Origin: Candidatus Ryanbacteria bacterium RIFCSPLOWO2_12_FULL_47_9c
Lineage (GTDB): Bacteria > Patescibacteriota > Minisyncoccia > Ryanbacterales > GWA2-47-10b
NCBI GenBank assembly: GCA_001821795.1
Contig: MHOB01000045.1
Span: 1-5,183 of the forward strand
Reading direction: 5' to 3'
DNA length: 5,183 nucleotides
Shown: positions 3,769-5,183 of the stretch, in pieces
Numbering within the stretch: position 1 is the stretch's first letter
Layout: each line of letters opens with the position of its first letter
The notes under the pieces: model-generated
What the model saw: the letters and a program-made list of their open reading frames with translations, nothing else
Database searches by the model: none
Told to the model about the DNA's origin: nothing
Position numbers and translations under genes: made by a program

Positions 3769-5183
3769 TTATTTTGACGCCGCGCGCTCCGGACGCTTTT
3801 GTTTTTTTAAAGCAAGTTTTGGATGTAACTCAAATGTCAGCTTTCCATCAGAGACCCCAATCGAAATCGTCACGGCATCATGAATCTTGCCGCCGACAAG
3901 CATCTCTGCCAACGGGTTCAAGATCCTATTTTGAATGACACGTTTTAAGGGACGTGCGCCATAATGAGGATCATAGCCCTCTTCAATAAGATAATTTTTT
4001 GCTTGATTGCTGATGGTAAACGTAACGCCCTTTTTTTCAAGGCGGCGGGCAATAAGCTCAAGCTGCAAATCAATAATCTGCAAAAGATGTTCTTTTCTTA
4101 ATGACTGGAAGATAATCGTCGCATCGAGTCGGTTTAAAAATTCTGGACGGAAACGCTGTTCAAGCGCTTTGCGGATTTTCTTCTCAAGTTCGCGCTCGCC
4201 CTGTTCACTTACATTACTGGCATCTTCGCTCTGAAAACCAATCTTGCCAAGTTCGAAAACGAATTCGGAACCGATATTCGAAGTCATAATAATAACAGTA
4301 TTTTTGAAATTTACATGTCTTCCCTTCGCGTCTGTCAACCGCCCGTTATCAAGAATCTGAAGCATGATATTAAACACTTCGGGATGCGCCTTTTCGATCT
4401 CGTCAAACAAGAGCACCGCATACGGCCGATGCCGTACAATTTCCGTCAGTTGCCCCCCCTCTTCATACCCGACATATCCCGGAGGAGAACCGATAAATTT
4501 TGACACGGCATGCTTCTCCATGTACTCCGACATGTCAATTCTCACAAGCGACTTCTCGTCATTAAACAAAAATTCAGCGAGAGCGCGCGCGAGCTCGGTC
4601 TTGCCGACTCCGGTTGGCCCCAAAAACATAAACGAACCGATCGGGCGATCTTCCTCGCCGATTCCCGCGCGCGATCTCCGGATCGCGCTTGAGATTTCGA
4701 CAATCGCCTGACTCTGCCCGACAACGCGTTTTTGAAGCGCCTCTTCCATGCGAACAAGTTTTTCGGCCTCTTCCTGAAGCATGCGTTCCACAAGAATTCC
4801 TGTCCATCGCTGCACAACGCGCGCGATTTCCTCTTCCCCCACTTCTTCTTTAAGCATCTGGCGGGAGCTTTGAAGTTTTTTGAGACGCGCATTTTCTTCA
4901 TTTAACGACTCGGTGAGCGTCGGGATCCGGCCATAGCGAATCTCGGCTACTTTACTGTATTCCGCATCGCGCTCCGCAACATCCGACTCCTGTCTTAAAC
5001 GTTCGAGGTCTTGGCTAATCTCGCGAATTCGTGCTATAGTCTCTTTCTCGTTTTTCCATTTTTCCTCAAGAGCACTGAATTTTTCTTTCAGCTCTTCAAG
5101 TTTTTTGTTAATTGACGAGAGCTGACGGTTTGTCTTCCCTTCTTTCTTCATCGCTTCACGCTCAATCTCAAGTTTCATAATTT
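3769..5183 (-). CDS. clpB: ATP-dependent disaggregase ClpB, C-terminal half (5' part beyond right edge)
   Basis: Hsp100 AAA+ unfoldase that, with DnaK/DnaJ/GrpE, pulls polypeptides out of aggregates through its hexameric pore in the cytoplasm. About 470 of the usual 860 residues are visible; the N-domain and first ATPase are off the edge. The frame stays open to the last base, so the ATG at 5178 is an internal Met, not the start. Numbering from that Met: coiled-coil middle domain about 1-115, linker RWTGILVERM (124-133; usually RWTGIPVSRM), then the second AAA+ module with Walker A GPTGVGKT (187-194), pore loop GYVGYEEGG (234-242), Walker B LLFDE (256-260), sensor 1 MTSN (298-301), arginine finger region FRPEFLNR (343-350) and sensor 2 GARP (407-410). 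The middle domain separates it from ClpA and ClpC. A basic tail ALKKQKRPERAASK ends it. All motifs are intact. No terminator is evident before the tRNA promoter. Confidence 0.97.
   Translation of the reverse strand, partial: IMKLEIEREAMKKEGKTNRQLSSINKKLEELKEKFSALEEKWKNEKETIARIREISQDLERLRQESDVAERDAEYSKVAEIRYGRIPTLTESLNEENARLKKLQSSRQMLKEEVGEEEIARVVQRWTGILVERMLQEEAEKLVRMEEALQKRVVGQSQAIVEISSAIRRSRAGIGEEDRPIGSFMFLGPTGVGKTELARALAEFLFNDEKSLVRIDMSEYMEKHAVSKFIGSPPGYVGYEEGGQLTEIVRHRPYAVLLFDEIEKAHPEVFNIMLQILDNGRLTDAKGRHVNFKNTVIIMTSNIGSEFVFELGKIGFQSEDASNVSEQGERELEKKIRKALEQRFRPEFLNRLDATIIFQSLRKEHLLQIIDLQLELIARRLEKKGVTFTISNQAKNYLIEEGYDPHYGARPLKRVIQNRILNPLAEMLVGGKIHDAVTISIGVSDGKLTFELHPKLALKKQKRPERAASK

Noticed and set aside
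4364..4711. 115-codon plus-strand frame within clpB, and other frames opposite clpB
   Set aside because: The minus frame is unambiguous ClpB with all AAA+ motifs; the antisense frames have low-complexity Ser/Arg-rich products and no start signals.
1..5183. CRISPR array, transposase, integrase or recoded UGA codons
   Set aside because: No regularly spaced repeats and no recombinase motifs were found; tryptophan and glycine positions in ClpB and the maturase use standard codons, and TGA acts as an ordinary stop at the end of the maturase.

Overview
The window looks like a piece of a small-genome bacterial chromosome, most plausibly a Patescibacteria (CPR) or similar uncultured lineage. This is an inference from an archaeal-type, QSPQ-signature aspartyl-tRNA synthetase in an otherwise bacterial setting (ClpB, bacterial-type tRNAs, bacterial promoters), from compact same-strand packing, and from weak or absent Shine-Dalgarno sequences on the housekeeping genes. 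No 16S or other phylogenetic marker is present, so the lineage is a guess. Every supported gene is on the minus strand, so the window reads from right to left.

Layout in transcription order. (1) 5183-3769: C-terminal half of the ClpB disaggregase, cut by the right edge. (2) 3704-3427: a tRNA unit with a good -35/-10 promoter, tRNA-Tyr(GTA), tRNA-Thr(GGT) and a 10-bp terminator-like hairpin; the promoter lies in the loop of a 15-bp inverted repeat joining the clpB 3' region to the tRNA-Tyr leader. (3) 3426-3191: intergenic region with a GC-rich repeat-like patch, a degenerate dispersed repeat, a consensus TATAAT box and a strong 17-bp dyad at the predicted transcription start. (4) 3190-1751: a 479-aa radical SAM/SPASM protein of the peptide-maturase type. 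(5) 1745-1644: a 33-aa peptide gene not obvious by length alone, whose Shine-Dalgarno overlaps the end of the radical SAM gene; it ends in a short two-cysteine tail and is a candidate RiPP precursor. (6) 1584-871: a 237-aa nucleotidyltransferase (pol-beta fold) with an intact catalytic triad. (7) 820-1: the first 273 residues of an archaeal-type, probably non-discriminating aspartyl-tRNA synthetase, cut by the left edge.

The candidate system is the radical SAM/SPASM enzyme plus the 33-aa peptide: a minimal two-gene RiPP cassette with its own promoter-proximal dyad, strong ribosome-binding sites on both genes and probable translational coupling. Its base composition (about half G+C by eye) contrasts with the AT-rich nucleotidyltransferase (about one third) and moderately AT-rich aspS, which together with its location just downstream of tRNA genes suggests horizontal acquisition. 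The chemistry, the product and any exporter or protease are not visible here. No transposase, integrase or CRISPR array was seen.
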